Shown: positions 44,968 to 55,183, counted from the stretch's first letter. The stretch is 64,000 nucleotides of DNA from Catonia carolina (GCA_035578175.1 JAQMRL010000005.1:52433722-52497721), one strand, 5' to 3'. A program made the numbers and translations. The notes: generated from the sequence alone by a model not told the origin.

Positions 44968-45732
44968 AGGAGAGTTCCCACGTGGCATAAACACAATGAG
45001 TGCTGTGCTTTCGTACTTGCTGTCGATGGCACGACTGGAGGGAGCTCACCTTCGTGAGGCATGAGTAGTTCACACAGATTGAAGTGCCAACGAAAGAGTG
45101 ATTCAGTTGATCACAAGAAGCCCCAGCTATGAACAAGCTCGTCATCAAGAGTTATGGTGTGGTAAGTTCGGTTTTTGCTGCTATTTTAGTACAGGAAAAG
45201 AATCGGCTGGTCGAACAGCATGAAAAACAAGAGTGCTTTTAGCTTATAAATGTTATCAGTCCCAGCTCCAGACTGTTTGCTATAGGGTATATTTTTTCAG
45301 ATCTAGGCAATATGAACTCCTCAAATTTTTAAATTACCAATTACTTCTTTTGGCCAAATCCTGGAAATTGAAGCGCATCAGAGATTCTTTTAGCCGCTAC
45401 CATTCTCATATCCTGGTTTCTGTACTTTTTGCTACTTGCATCATACAAAACTTGTTCAGTAGCGAAAAGTTCAAGAAATTTTTCACTATCTTGCAATTTG
45501 ATGACAAGAATTTTAATGGCACTAGTTGTCATCTTGTTGTTAATGTACAATCCACATGTAACACCAGAAGAGGCAAACTCATGACTGAAAATCAAACACG
45601 TTTGATTTAAGTCGTGAACTCCCACGCCTGCCTGTGACGTCAGGGTCAAACTCACGCCCCTTCGTTCACAAGGGAAGTGCTCCACAACAGTATATCTCAT
45701 GGTAGCGTTTCACGCCCCGTGGGAACACTGCT
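44968..45732 (-). mobile_element. PIF/Harbinger-type element encoding a MADF protein
   Basis: Ends AGGAGAGTTCCCACGTGGC (44968) and, on minus, AGCAGTGTTCCCACGGGGC (45732). TAA (44965-44967) and TTA (45733-45735) flank it, the TWA duplication of PIF/Harbinger. Removing the element and one trinucleotide leaves the host LINE reading Lys-Asn-Leu-Arg-Leu-Trp-Phe, the conserved sequence at that point, so the boundary is exact. It encodes one MADF-domain frame on minus and no transposase. Confidence 0.75.
45341..45700 (-). CDS. MADF-domain protein of the Harbinger-like element
   Basis: The 119-codon frame ends with a MADF-like N-terminal half: DSEKFLELFATEQVLYDASS, KKYRNQDMRMVAAKRISDAL. This matches the I..V...P.LYD..H..Y.....R..AW..I...L pattern of MADF/Myb-SANT DNA-binding domains. 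PIF/Harbinger elements encode such a protein beside the DDE transposase, where it helps bind the ends. The frame before the MADF part (45540-45700) is not recognised and its start may be artificial. The second half of the domain is missing at this stop, so there is an intron, a frameshift or truncation. Confidence 0.55.
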   Translation of the reverse strand: MRYTVVEHFPCERRGVSLTLTSQAGVGVHDLNQTCLIFSHEFASSGVTCGLYINNKMTTSAIKILVIKLQDSEKFLELFATEQVLYDASSKKYRNQDMRMVAAKRISDALQFPGFGQKK

Positions 45733-46140
45733 TTAGATTGTGGTTCGCCAAAATAACTCCAGAGCTATTCAGAGCAGCTTTCAGTAAGGTTGCCATAGCC
45801 AGAATGATCGCCAACGTTCAGATCGAATACTACGGACCATAAGGAGAAGAGAATATATTATATTTTGAGATTGAAGAGATTTCAAAATGAGGTTGCCAGG
45901 ACTCTTAGAGTTATTTGTGGAAACAGTGGAGTTTTAGAGGTTAAACTGGTATGGGGCAAATGAGCAAGATACCTGATGGAAGTGAGTACTGGAGACAAGA
46001 AGTGTGAAGGATACTGAAGTTGTCCTGGTGGCAAAGTGTTTGTTGGGCGATTAAAAAATGATTAAAGATTAGACACTTCAGGAAGGATAACAGACAGGTT
46101 AGGACTGAATGGAGGTTAGGGTGCAAGAATGCCGGACAGT
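45733..46140 (+). pseudogene. RTE-type LINE tail (R9), 3' piece and adjoining fragment
   Basis: Continues the tail with LRLWFAKITPELFRAAFSKV and ARMIANVQIEYYGP near 45735-45835, ending ATAAGGAGAAGAGA. From 45845 a different plus-strand fragment (RFQNEVARTLRVICGNSG) resembles LINE coding sequence but I cannot place it. Confidence 0.6.
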
Positions 46141-46689
46141 GTAGTCTACTCGCATGTATAAATAAAATATATTATTTTGTTGATTACATAAATAAACATA
46201 AATTAAACCATTAAAAATAATTATTACAATAATAAAAATTGTTAAGATTCAGTTGTAAATCCAGAATAAAAAAGGAAAAAAATATAGATCATCAATTACA
46301 ATGACTGAACTAAATTTTATAAAAAAATCCAGCACAGATAAAAGGTGTCTTATATTATTATTGTTGAAAAATATGACTCGTACAATTTTCACAATGTAGC
46401 CTAAATAAAAATGGATGAAATTAATATTTTTTAAAATCTATTTACACATATATAAAAAACTACATAATTATTATTTTGTTAAAATATTCCAATAATAATT
46501 ACAATATCATCAGTTGGGTAAATCTAATATTGTACCTTATTTTAATATATCCAATCGTGAAGCTTACTGGAAGCACTAAATGCAACTGATGGTGCTATAA
46601 TATGTCAAGGGATCCAAGCTCAGTTATAATTATTACATCTCTGAATTATTTCAATGGATTAATATTAATAAATATTACAAAACAAAAAA
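46141..46689. other. AT-rich spacer
   Basis: Nothing recognised. Confidence 0.45.
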
Positions 46690-46872
46690 ATGATTGGCAT
46701 AGTTGGTAACGTGCTCGCCTCTCATCATGCGGTCGTGGGTTCGAATCACACTCAGGCACGACATATTCTCATACGTTACAAAAAAAAATTCATCCTCCAT
46801 TGTAAACAGTTACATCCCAACATCGTCACTAATGACTATTGCAGTTGATGCGACGTTAAATACATTTAAAAA
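46690..46872 (+). mobile_element. SINE family A, copy 7
   Basis: Head ATTGGCATAGTTGGTAACGT (A box) and GGTCGTGGGTTCGAATCAC (B box), CTCAGGCACGAC. The tail is TCACTAATGACTATTGCAGT, then TGATGCGACGTTAAATACAT. Close to copy 5 (23004-23182) in its head (CATCATGCGGTC), so these form a subfamily. Confidence 0.8.
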
Positions 46873-47353
46873 AAAAATTTTGTATTAAAAGAAAAATTAA
46901 ACATTCAAAGATATTATTTTTTATTTTAATTATGGAGAAATTTCAGATGTTGTTTAAAAGAATTCACTAGTCATAAGTCTAAAGTAACCAATTATAACAA
47001 CGCTTCACCACTTTCCACTTTACCACTGTCGGATGGAACAGGGAGTGATACACCAGATGCCAGTACAGAACATACTAGATCAGGCCCTCATATAAGCAAA
47101 ACCAACCACATATACTTGTAACCTTGGTCTGAATTCAATAGTCACTTATTATCAAAACCTCGAAACTTGGGTACCTCGTATCTCAAGACCGCACTGTATA
47201 GCAGTTAATTGTACAACATATTTAACTTTATTCGTCATAATATGAAACTACTTGTAATTGCAAAAAAATCTAAATATGTGGAAGAAAACTTCAGAATTGC
47301 AAGAGGAAAATCCAGTGGTATTACCGATTACGGAAGGATCATAAAATAATGTA
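46873..47353. other. Unclassified spacer
   Basis: 47040-47200 may hold an old SINE-like head on minus (GGTACCCAAGTTTCGAGGTT) but homology is too weak to call. Confidence 0.35.
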
Positions 47354-47529
47354 TGAGGTGTGGCTATTAAGTAACGATACTGACATAAATATTTAATTTT
47401 AATTTTATATAAATTACTTTTTGTCACCTTCATTATACACTCCTTCTCTATCCTTACAACGCACCATGCGAATTTTCCATTGTTGGAAACAGTGCTGGAA
47501 GTCATCTTCTGTCAGCTCCTTCAGGACAC

Positions 47530-48235
47530 GTGCCGCTCAAAAATGTTTGAAAAGAAGCTTGCAAAAATGTTTGTACTGACACTTTGTATGCGATTGAAAA
47601 TGACCCAAATTTTTTGGAAATGATAATAACATGTGATTTTTACTTATTATGGAAATGTGGATTTTTACTTATGATCCGGAAAGGAAGCGCCAATCCATGC
47701 ACTGAAGAGCCGAACTTGACCAAGAGCCAAAAAAGCTTGAATGAGCAAGTCGAAATTTAAAGCAATGATGATTTTTTTTTTTTTATATCCATGGGATTGT
47801 GTACCTTCACTGGGTTCCTGAAGGTCAAACAATTAATCAATATTAATACCTTGAGGTACTTTCTAAACTATGTCAAAGAGTAAGGAAAAAACACCCCGAA
47901 ATGTGGAAGGACAAATCATGGGTTCTCCACCAAGACATGCACCAGCTCATTCCGCGTTATCTGTCAAGAGGTTCCTAGCCAAGTACAGCATCTCAGTGTT
48001 AGAACATCCACCTTATTCATCAGATCTTGCACCATGTGACTTCTACCTGTTCCTTAGGGTGAAATCTGCATTAAAAGGGACAAGATTTGAGTCTGTAGAA
48101 GCTGTAAAAGAGAAAGCGGCACATGTCCTGAAGGAGCTGACAGAAGATGACTTCCAGCACTGTTTCCAACAATAGAAAATTCGAATGGAGCGTTGTAGGG
48201 ATAGAGAAGGAGTGTATATTGAAGGTGACAATATG
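47530..48235 (+). pseudogene. mariner transposase C-terminal two-thirds, broken
   Basis: From 47570: AIENDPNFLEMIITCDFY, TYDPERKRQSMH (first-D region, with the usual GDE replaced by TCD). After frameshifts comes 47870-48175 with PRHAPAHSALSVKRFLAKYS, LEHPPYSSDLAPCDFYLF, EAVKEKAAHVLKELTEDDFQ and HCFQQ. APCDFYLF holds the third acidic residue (YSSDLAPCD). The region before APAH lost the second D (QDNAPAH reads QDMHQL in another frame). A stop replaces the W in CFQQW. Confidence 0.78.
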
Positions 48236-48269
48236 TGATTATGTATAAAATTAAAATTAAATTTTTTAC

Positions 48270-49298
48270 TCGGCTGTAGAACAAGTCCACAGACTAGTCA
48301 AACTTATTCAGAAGAGCTTAGAATTGAAGAAGTTTACTTCAGCTGTGTTCTTGGATATTCAGCAGGCGTTCGATAAAGTTTGGCATCTAGGTCTGTTATA
48401 CAAAATTAAAATGAAATTAGAATATCAATACTTCTTGATTTTTAAAAACTATCTTTTAAATCGTTTCTTCCAAGTTAAATATGATAATGTCTTTTCCAAA
48501 TTCTACTTATTTAATTCCGGTGTTCCTCAAGGCAGCATTTTGAGCCCATTCTTATATACGCTTTATACAGCCGACCTTCCAGAACATGAATCAGTAATGA
48601 CGGCAACGTTCGCAGATGACACAGCGATTTTAGCGACGGACGCTTCTCCGACATGTGCCTCGGAGAAGTTACAAACCCATCTTGACGACATTCACGAATG
48701 GTGCAAGAAATGGAGAGTGAAGATTAATGACGATACGTCAACACACGTAACATTTACATTAAAGAAACCCACATGTCCAGTGGTCAGCTTGAACGGGACA
48801 GTAATCCCACAGAAGGATGAAGTTAAATATCTGGGTTTACATCTAGATCGAAGACTCACGTGGAGAAGTCATATATGGGCGAAACGAAAGCAACTTGGGC
48901 TGAAGTTACGTCAATTATTCTGGCTCTTAGGCAGTAGGTCTCAACTCTCCCTTGAAAATAAAGTACTCGTATACAAAGTAATACTCAAACCAATTTGGAC
49001 GTATGGGTTACAGTTATGGGGTACAGCTAGTTCATCAAATATAGAAATACTGCAGCGCTTTCAATCAAAATGCCTGAGACTGATCACTGCAGCCTCATGG
49101 TACGTAACAAATGAAATACTACACAATGACCTAAACCTGCCCTTCATAAAAGAAGAAATTAAACAACATAGCGAAAAACATTTACAAAAACTAGAAGACC
49201 ATCAGAATCCATTAGCGATTAGCCTCCTGGACAACAGCGAAGATACTTACAGACTGAAACGCTTTAAACCACTGGACTTACCTCTACGATTTTGTTAG
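48270..49298 (+). CDS. Jockey reverse transcriptase, C-terminal 343 codons (5'-truncated)
   Basis: Open from the insertion junction to a stop. SAVEQVHRLVKLIQKSLE, then AVFLDIQQAFDKVWH (RT motif A aspartate), FNSGVPQGSILSPFLYTLY (motif B), TATFADDTAILATD (catalytic FADD, motif C), VKYLGLHLDRRLTW (motif E) and WTYGLQLWG in the thumb. The C-terminal region runs past residue 300. All catalytic RT residues visible here are intact, with no internal stop, so this is a recent insertion. The endonuclease domain and ORF1 are missing. No upstream promoter expected. Confidence 0.9.
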   Translation, partial: SAVEQVHRLVKLIQKSLELKKFTSAVFLDIQQAFDKVWHLGLLYKIKMKLEYQYFLIFKNYLLNRFFQVKYDNVFSKFYLFNSGVPQGSILSPFLYTLYTADLPEHESVMTATFADDTAILATDASPTCASEKLQTHLDDIHEWCKKWRVKINDDTSTHVTFTLKKPTCPVVSLNGTVIPQKDEVKYLGLHLDRRLTWRSHIWAKRKQLGLKLRQLFWLLGSRSQLSLENKVLVYKVILKPIWTYGLQLWGTASSSNIEILQRFQSKCLRLITAASWYVTNEILHNDLNLPFIKEEIKQHSEKHLQKLEDHQNPLAISLLDNSEDTYRLKRFKPLDLPLRFC

Positions 49299-49624
49299 CC
49301 ATTTAAATTTTTATTTTTATCTTTTCTACTTCAACTCCTAATCATCGGCGTCTCATAATTGGCGTCGTTTTCATCTCTACCATCGTCATTGTCATCTCCA
49401 GCTTCAACACTTTGTGTTTCGGGATGTTGATTCACGGTTCATCAAGTTTGGTTTTGTATAGATATATTTTTTTGTTTCTTCACAGTTTGGTCTTTTTCAA
49501 ACACACTACTGAGTGTCGTTTGTGTTTTAATACCAAGGACATTAATAAGATTTTCTCATATTTGCTTAAAGTTATTGTATTTATTAACTGATTGCAAAAG
49601 AAATATTATACTGTTAAAAAAAAA
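48270..49624 (+). mobile_element. Jockey-type LINE, 5'-truncated, with A tail and target duplication
   Basis: Starts inside the RT domain, continues through the ORF2 stop at 49298 and a roughly 320-bp 3' UTR, and ends in an A run (about 49615-49624). ATTTTTTAC (48261-48269) and ATTTTTTTTAC (49625-49635) flank it, a duplication in the mariner 3' region. Excising it reunites the mariner coding end with its terminal repeat. Confidence 0.82.
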
Positions 49625-49669
49625 ATTTTTTTTACAACATCAGTCTCGTTATTTTATAGCCGCACCTTA

Positions 49670-50851
49670 TAGGAGCTTGCTAGCTACTTCGAGCGTTGCA
49701 TTTGCGCTAAATAAAAAATACTAAAAATTAAGCTTCGGAACTGTATATAATAAACTGTGATTGTACTATCATACCATCCACAATTACAGCAACCGTTATA
49801 TAGAAACATGTAAACCAGAGTAAAAAACCGAGGTACCTGTCCTGAAAAAAATCTCACTCATTGTCTAAAACTGAGATATTTTCAAACAAAATCACAAAGT
49901 ATAAACATAAACTTATGAGTTAAGTTGTTTACGTGCAATGCCATAATGACTAATAAATTTTCCAGTTTTTTTTATAACGACTTTATGAAAACAAGATATG
50001 CCTGTTTTGAAAATAATTCATACCAGAATAAACATCAGGGTTATAAAAAATATTGTAGTTCTTGAAGATAATATGATTTCTTTAATTGTTGCATGACATC
50101 AATGTGTAAATCCTATGAAATGATTAATAAAGAAATACAACACATTTAAATAAAATTTAAAGAGCAAGTCATGCATAATATTGAAATAACTACAGAAGTA
50201 TGGAATACAGGCAAAATCGAAGTAGCATGAAAATGAAAAAAAACTGTCATGTAAATTATAAGAATTTTATTATGGATCCTACATAAACATCATGCTTTTT
50301 GTTTATGCATTAAGATAATAACTGTTTGAAATAAAAATTTGAGTTCTAAATTACTAGAAATTTCTGTGCTGATAATCTACGAATGAATAAGTATAAAAAC
50401 AACTTTTGGAATATTAAAAAAATACCGAATTCGATACAAACTGTAAAAATAAATTATATATTTGATTCAAAAATCATGCTTTAAAACAAAAATAAACATA
50501 TAAATTTTGCACGTATTAATTTCCCAAAAACAAATTGAAAAGTACAAAATATTTGAAAAATGGAATTAATTTTAGAGAAAAGTTACTCTTTTTAAAACTT
50601 ATTAAAAACTATTGTGATAATTATTTAGAAAAAAAATTGTTATTAGTAATAAATCTTAAATATGGGCAAATAATTAAAACAACAAAATTTGTACTGGTAA
50701 ATTAGTAAAAAAAATCAGGCACACAATTTATTACAAATTGACAACACTGCACGGTATTGGTTGCTTTCAATATGAACAATAAAAACCTAAGATCCAATGA
50801 CACTATTTATTCAGACAAATCTTAAAAAAAAAGAAAAATCTTAATAAAGAC
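49670..50851. other. AT-rich spacer
   Basis: No supported genes. Confidence 0.45.
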
Positions 50852-51068
50852 GATTACTTTTAAATGAATTTGAATACTGTACAGTGGTAACCGGTGTACT
50901 TTGACGGCTGACATTCAATTAACCATACTCTGTCAGGAATGGTCAGCCTGAGTCTTGTTACAAGACTACACCGTACACGTCATACATATCATTCTCACCT
51001 AATTGAGCCGTGGGGTTGCTTAATGTTCTTAAAATGGACAGATTGCATGTATCCACATTCGGGATTAC
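50852..51068 (+). mobile_element. SINE family C, copy 4 (lacks the tRNA head)
   Basis: Begins in the body at GATTACTTTTAAATGAATTT, then GTGGTAACCGGTGTACTTTG, CAGGAATGGTCAGCCTGAGT, GGGGTTGCTTAATGTTCT, TCGGGATTA. 5'-truncated, with no A or B box. Confidence 0.72.
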
Positions 51069-51149
51069 AAAAACATTGTTCAGTAGCATCATGAATTCCA
51101 GTCCCAATGTATTTCTTAATGAATTGAAGATAATTTAAATAAATTTTGA

Positions 51150-51322
51150 GTTCTTTTAAAGTCTATTTTCGGTTCCATCAACATCTTGGTCATTAATCAC
51201 TACTACAGGATATGTAATGGTGGATTTGAGTATTAAATAATTTCCACATAATATTAGCTGTGAATCAAATCTGAGACCTTCTGCTTTATAGTCCAGCATG
51301 CTGACTACGTCTAAGAGGCAGT
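51150..51322 (-). mobile_element. SINE family A, copy 8
   Basis: Minus head ACTGCCTCTTAGACGTAGTC, CAGCATGCTGGACTATAAAG, B box region AGATTTGATTCACAG. The tail is TAGTGATTAATGACCAAGAT, then TGATGGAACCGAAAATAGAC. Boxes partly mutated. Confidence 0.65.
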
Positions 51323-51839
51323 CTTTATAGCTTTTATTTTTATTAAGTAGATGTTAAAAACAATTTTTTACCTGTTTATTAATTTAATTACACAGGTCAA
51401 CAATGGAAAAGTTGTTTGAAAACTAATAACTGATTCTTATAGATTTTTGTGCGCTGGTTTCAGGAAAAATAGTCAAAAAATCCATCACATACCATTTTTT
51501 CACAATATTAATTTGTTTTAATATTGTCAAAACTGATAAATCTAATTATAATATAATCTAATTAATTATTATTATAATATAATCTAATTATAATATTTTA
51601 TTTTGAAATCATGGAATAAAATATGTGGCCTGAATTAATTCTGTTGATATTTTATCATTACTTTGTTTATAAGGAAAAAGTCTTTACTCCATACTTTTCT
51701 GATGACCATGCAGGGTATTATTAGAACTTACGACCAAAAATGTAATACGGAAAAATTTGGTTGATCCACTGAAAGTACTCCTACTTCCACTTAAAATTAA
51801 ACTCTGATTAATGAAACAATATTCATAAAAGCTTTTTCA
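51323..51839. other. AT-rich spacer
   Basis: Nothing recognised; includes a short duplicated TATAATATAATCTAATTA stretch at 51550-51590. Confidence 0.45.
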
Positions 51840-52380
51840 AATGAAGTAGATTGTTAAGCCAAAAGTTTCCACAACTATCAGAGGCTAAAGTGAAAGAAAG
51901 CATTTTCACTAGCCCAGACATTCGTAAACTTTTGAAAGATGAAGCCTTTCAAACCAAAATGGAAGACACTGAAATCAAGATGCATGGAAATCATTTGAAG
52001 AAGTTGTAAAGAAATTACTTGGGAACAATAAGGACTCAAATTTTAAGTGCATAGTGGAAAACATACTAAAGAAATTCCAAGATTTGGATTGTTCAATGAG
52101 CTTGAAGGTGCATTTTCTGAATTCTTATATTGATTACTTTCCTGAAAATCTTGGTGATGTAAGTGAAGAACAGGGTGAAAGATTTCATCAAGATATAAAG
52201 GATATGGAAAGTTGATATCAAGGAAGGTGGAATGTGAACATGATTGCAGACTACTGTTGGTGCATCCTTAGAGACAATCCGCACGCTAACTACAACAGAA
52301 AATGAGGCCTGAGGAGTGTTGAAAGGAAAAGAAAACGGCAGTGCAAGTCTTTGTAGAGGTAAGACAATATACCACAATCC
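51840..52380 (+). pseudogene. Fragment of a multicopy arthropod protein family, probably transposon-borne
   Basis: The plus strand with frameshifts reads FTSPDIRKLLKDEAFQTKME, then FEEVVKKLLGNNKDSNFKC, LKKFQDLDCSMSLKVHFL, FPENLGDVSEEQGERFHQD and NVNMIADYCWCILRDNPH. I recognise the FPENLG.VS.E.GERFHQD and M.ADYCW motifs from many uncharacterised, high-copy arthropod proteins, but do not know a function. Two stops and at least one frameshift mark it as dead. Confidence 0.55.
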
Positions 52381-52680
52381 TTTCTTTAAATTCCAATATG
52401 TATTATAAATAAAAGTTTTCCAAGAGAAATATGAATAGGCCTGTATATATACAACGACAATCTCCATTTTCTTTTTTCAGTGCTGTGAAAAATCCTTACA
52501 TGATGGAAAGAAATGGTGGCCATATTTGGAATCAGCGCACGAAATAACATTAAAATCAGTTATCAGATTACAAACAACTTTAAATTTTCTTAGTTTTGTT
52601 GATCTGTATAATTTGTGGAAATGTATTATATATTCATATGCTAATCTATTCATGCAGATACTGTGGCATCGTGGCTAGCA

Positions 52681-53063
52681 TGTTGTTGTTTAGGTCATCA
52701 GCCGAAAGGCTGGTTTGAACCCGTAGAGGTTTTACTAAGTAAAACGAGGAGTGAGATGGTTTACTTTGCCTTCCTCACTGAGTGGAAAAGTACGCTTATC
52801 AGCATGCTGGGCCCTCAGAAAAGCACAAATTTTCCACTCTGCAAATGACACCTTCACTTCATTCACCACAGAGTCTGGCTGTATAATGAAATTCATTACT
52901 TTCAGAGGAGATAACTATGATTAGTGTCTTTTACACCTCTACCTCTTCTGTTCTTAAATGATTCAGTCATTTAATTGGCTGACCATGTGATAAGAAACAG
53001 AACTATTTATTTTAGCCCTGCAATGAACGGATTGAATGTAAATAATTTGACACTCCATCTGTC
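52681..53063 (+). repeat. Dispersed repeat D, copy 3
   Basis: TGTTGTTGTTTAGGTCATCA, GCCGAAAGGCTGGTTTGAAC, GTAGAGGTTTTACTAAGTAA, TTACTTTCAGAGGAGATAAC, TGATAAGAAACAGAACTATT, TAAATAATTTGACACTCCAT. Near full length. A SINE follows at once. Confidence 0.75.
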
Positions 53064-53224
53064 TGTTATGGGCAGATGGCTAGCACGTCAATATAAATGT
53101 AACAGAACAGAAGGTCATGGGTTTGATTCCTGATGCTAGAGTCTGGAAATTATTACATATTCAGTTCTGTAACTCACCGTAGCCGCTAATGACAAAGCTG
53201 CTGATGCAACTTTAAATAAATTAA
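53064..53224 (+). mobile_element. SINE family A, copy 9
   Basis: Head GGCAGATGGCTAGCACGTCA, B box GGGTTTGATTCCTG, ATGCTAGAGTCTGGAAATT. The tail is GTAGCCGCTAATGACAAAGC, then TGATGCAACTTTAAATAAAT. Good preservation. Confidence 0.76.
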
Positions 53225-54066
53225 AAAATAATATTCTTTGATAATGTAACAGTAATTATTTTAATAATGACTTTTCGCAAAACCACCATCATCAACATAC
53301 TAAATACCTCTTGCCTATAAAATAAAAGGTTAATGTTAATTTTCAAATAATTACTAAAAAGAGAAAGTAAATTTTTAAATGTACAATAATAATTTGAATG
53401 ATAATCATTACTAGTATATAATAGTGGTTTGCCTGATTTAAAAAAAAATCATAGAAGTTACAAAAAATTAAGTTGTAAATAATCGAACATAAAAATTTAT
53501 AATATAAATTAAATACTGTATCAATATCAATCTTGTGTTGTGTATAATAGTCATTTTACATCTTCATATCTCACAAAGTAGCTTTATATCCATATAACTC
53601 TAAAGTCCAATGTCTTCTATAACTTAATTTCAAAATTCTATCTTTTGACTCTTCCAACATTCTACGTCTTTGAATCCACAAATATTTATCTCTCACCTCT
53701 TCTCCTGGCAGGATTTATTACATAAGATTCTTCATTTCATTTGTTGTGATATCTTTACATTTTATTTCCTCTCTTCTGTTATTCCAATCAGTCAATTACA
53801 CTTTTACACCATACTATGCCACAGAAGTTATGTTTCACACAAAATTAAAGATTCAAAGAAATAAAAAATAAATAAACCTTGATATTGTAATCTATCTCTA
53901 TGATAATTTTAGTAAATTTAGAAATTTAATTATTTTAAAAAGAAGTAAATTTGGTTTAAGGATATTATTTGCACTCCAAGACATAGTAATTTTAATTCTT
54001 AAGGAAAAGTAATTCAGAGAATAGGCTAGGAAAAGATAATACCAGAAGACATCAGGTAAATAAATA
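53225..54066. other. AT-rich spacer
   Basis: No supported features; the C/T-rich stretch 53640-53830 gives a chance open frame. Confidence 0.45.
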
Positions 54067-54257
54067 CAACAAACCCTGATTACCCTAAACCTGCTTTACT
54101 GTAACATATCTTAACCAAAACGGATCTAAAAAACCTATTTTTTATTTGGTGATTACTCAATTTTCAATATTATGTCCATGCACAGTACAGCATTTAAATT
54201 TATATAGCGTTGTTAAAGTACAGAACAGTGTCCAACGAAATAGATTATGAATATATT

Positions 54258-54770
54258 GTTTGCTGTTTAGGTCATCAGCCAAAAGGGTAGTTTTTTCCTA
54301 TGGTTTAATGTCCGACTGTTTTGCAATTACTGCTAATGCAGACGGTGAGAAGGGTGATTGATGAAAAAATGCCAGACCTGACTGGGAATTGAACCTGGGA
54401 CCCCGGTGTAGAAGCCAGTTGCTCTAACCCCTACGCTAAGGGGTCGACCAAAGAATGGTTTGAACCTCTAGAGTCTTTACTAAGTAAAATGAGGAGTGAG
54501 GTGGTTTACCACTGCATTCCTTACTGAGTGAAAAAGTATGCTTATGAGCATGCCAGGTTTATTCACCACAGGAACTGGCTGTATAATAAAAACTAATTAT
54601 TTTCAGAGGAGATAACTCTGAATACACGTATCTTTGACACCTCTACCTCTTCTGTTCTTAAATGCTTCAGTCATATGATTGGCTGACCATGTGATAAGAA
54701 ACAGAACTATTTTATGTAGCCCTGGAACTAGCAAATAGAGTGCAAATAATTTAACACTTCGCCTGTCTTA
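54258..54770 (+). repeat. Dispersed repeat D, copy 4, split by a SINE
   Basis: GTTTGCTGTTTAGGTCATCA, GCCAAAAGGGTAG before and AATGGTTTGAACCTCTAGAG after the SINE, to CAAATAATTTAACACTTCGC. The internal segment between 54545 and 54560 is shorter than in copies 1-3 (part around the TTTCCACTCTGC motif deleted). Confidence 0.72.
54291..54447 (-). mobile_element. SINE family B, copy 5 (inside repeat D)
   Basis: Minus head CGACCCCTTAGCGTAGGGGT, TAGAGCAACTGGCTTCTACA, B box GGTTCAATTCCC, CAGTCAGGTCTGGCATTTT, then body and tail. Flanks CCAAAAGGGTAG (54279-54290) and CCAAAGAATGGT (54448-54459) are the likely duplication. Confidence 0.76.
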
Positions 54771-55183
54771 CGAATATAGTTTCACTATTCTGGGAATTCG
54801 TTTACTTATTCTTCACCTCCAGGACATATTTCTAATAAAACGACAATGTGATGTAGCCACAAAAAAAACGGTTTCATCTAATATATCACTTTTTTTTTAA
54901 AAAGAGTAAATAATTTTAAAATATACAGAAATGCTGTATATATTAATACAATATTATAATATTATATTATATATTAATACTACATTCATTACTGTACAAT
55001 AAATACATTTTGTTCTCTTGAAGTTTCTACATTTTCGTTCACAAATATTAACGAAGAGTCGTAAAAAATACTGAATAATCATTTTTATTTCAATATTAAA
55101 AGTATGACTGGATGTTATTCAAAATTTTGCTTATCCAAAATTGGGTCCACCCCCTATTATTTCAGTTAAGCAGGGTTTTACTG

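Larger units (their letters stand above)
47354..49669. mobile_element. Palindromic mariner (3' ends facing), with a Jockey LINE inside
   Basis: TA at 47352-47353 and 49670-49671. Ends TGAGGTGTGGCTATTAAGTA and, on minus, TAAGGTGCGGCTATAAAATA. The left 175 bp (to about 47530) is an inverted copy of the right 3' region. It includes the last transposase codons (complement of GAGCTGACAGAAGATGACTT, CCAGCACTGTTTCCAACAAT, AGGAGTGTATAATGAAGGTG). The normal 5' end is therefore replaced by a second 3' end. A 1.36 kb LINE sits near the right end. Confidence 0.82.
54067..55183. mobile_element. pogo/Tigger-like element, non-autonomous, with nested repeat and SINE
   Basis: The right end on minus is CAGTAAAACCCTGCTTAACT, then GAAATAATAGGGGGTGGACC, a Tigger-type terminus. 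The left is CAACAAACCCTGATTACCCT. TA at 54065-54066 and 55184-55185. No transposase. Repeat D copy 4 and a SINE B are nested inside. Confidence 0.6.

Noticed and set aside
45233..45610. 125-codon plus frame in the Harbinger element
   Set aside because: Antisense to the MADF-like frame, which has the recognisable motif pattern.
52093..52467. 124-codon minus frame
   Set aside because: Shadow of the plus-strand FPENLG-family pseudogene.
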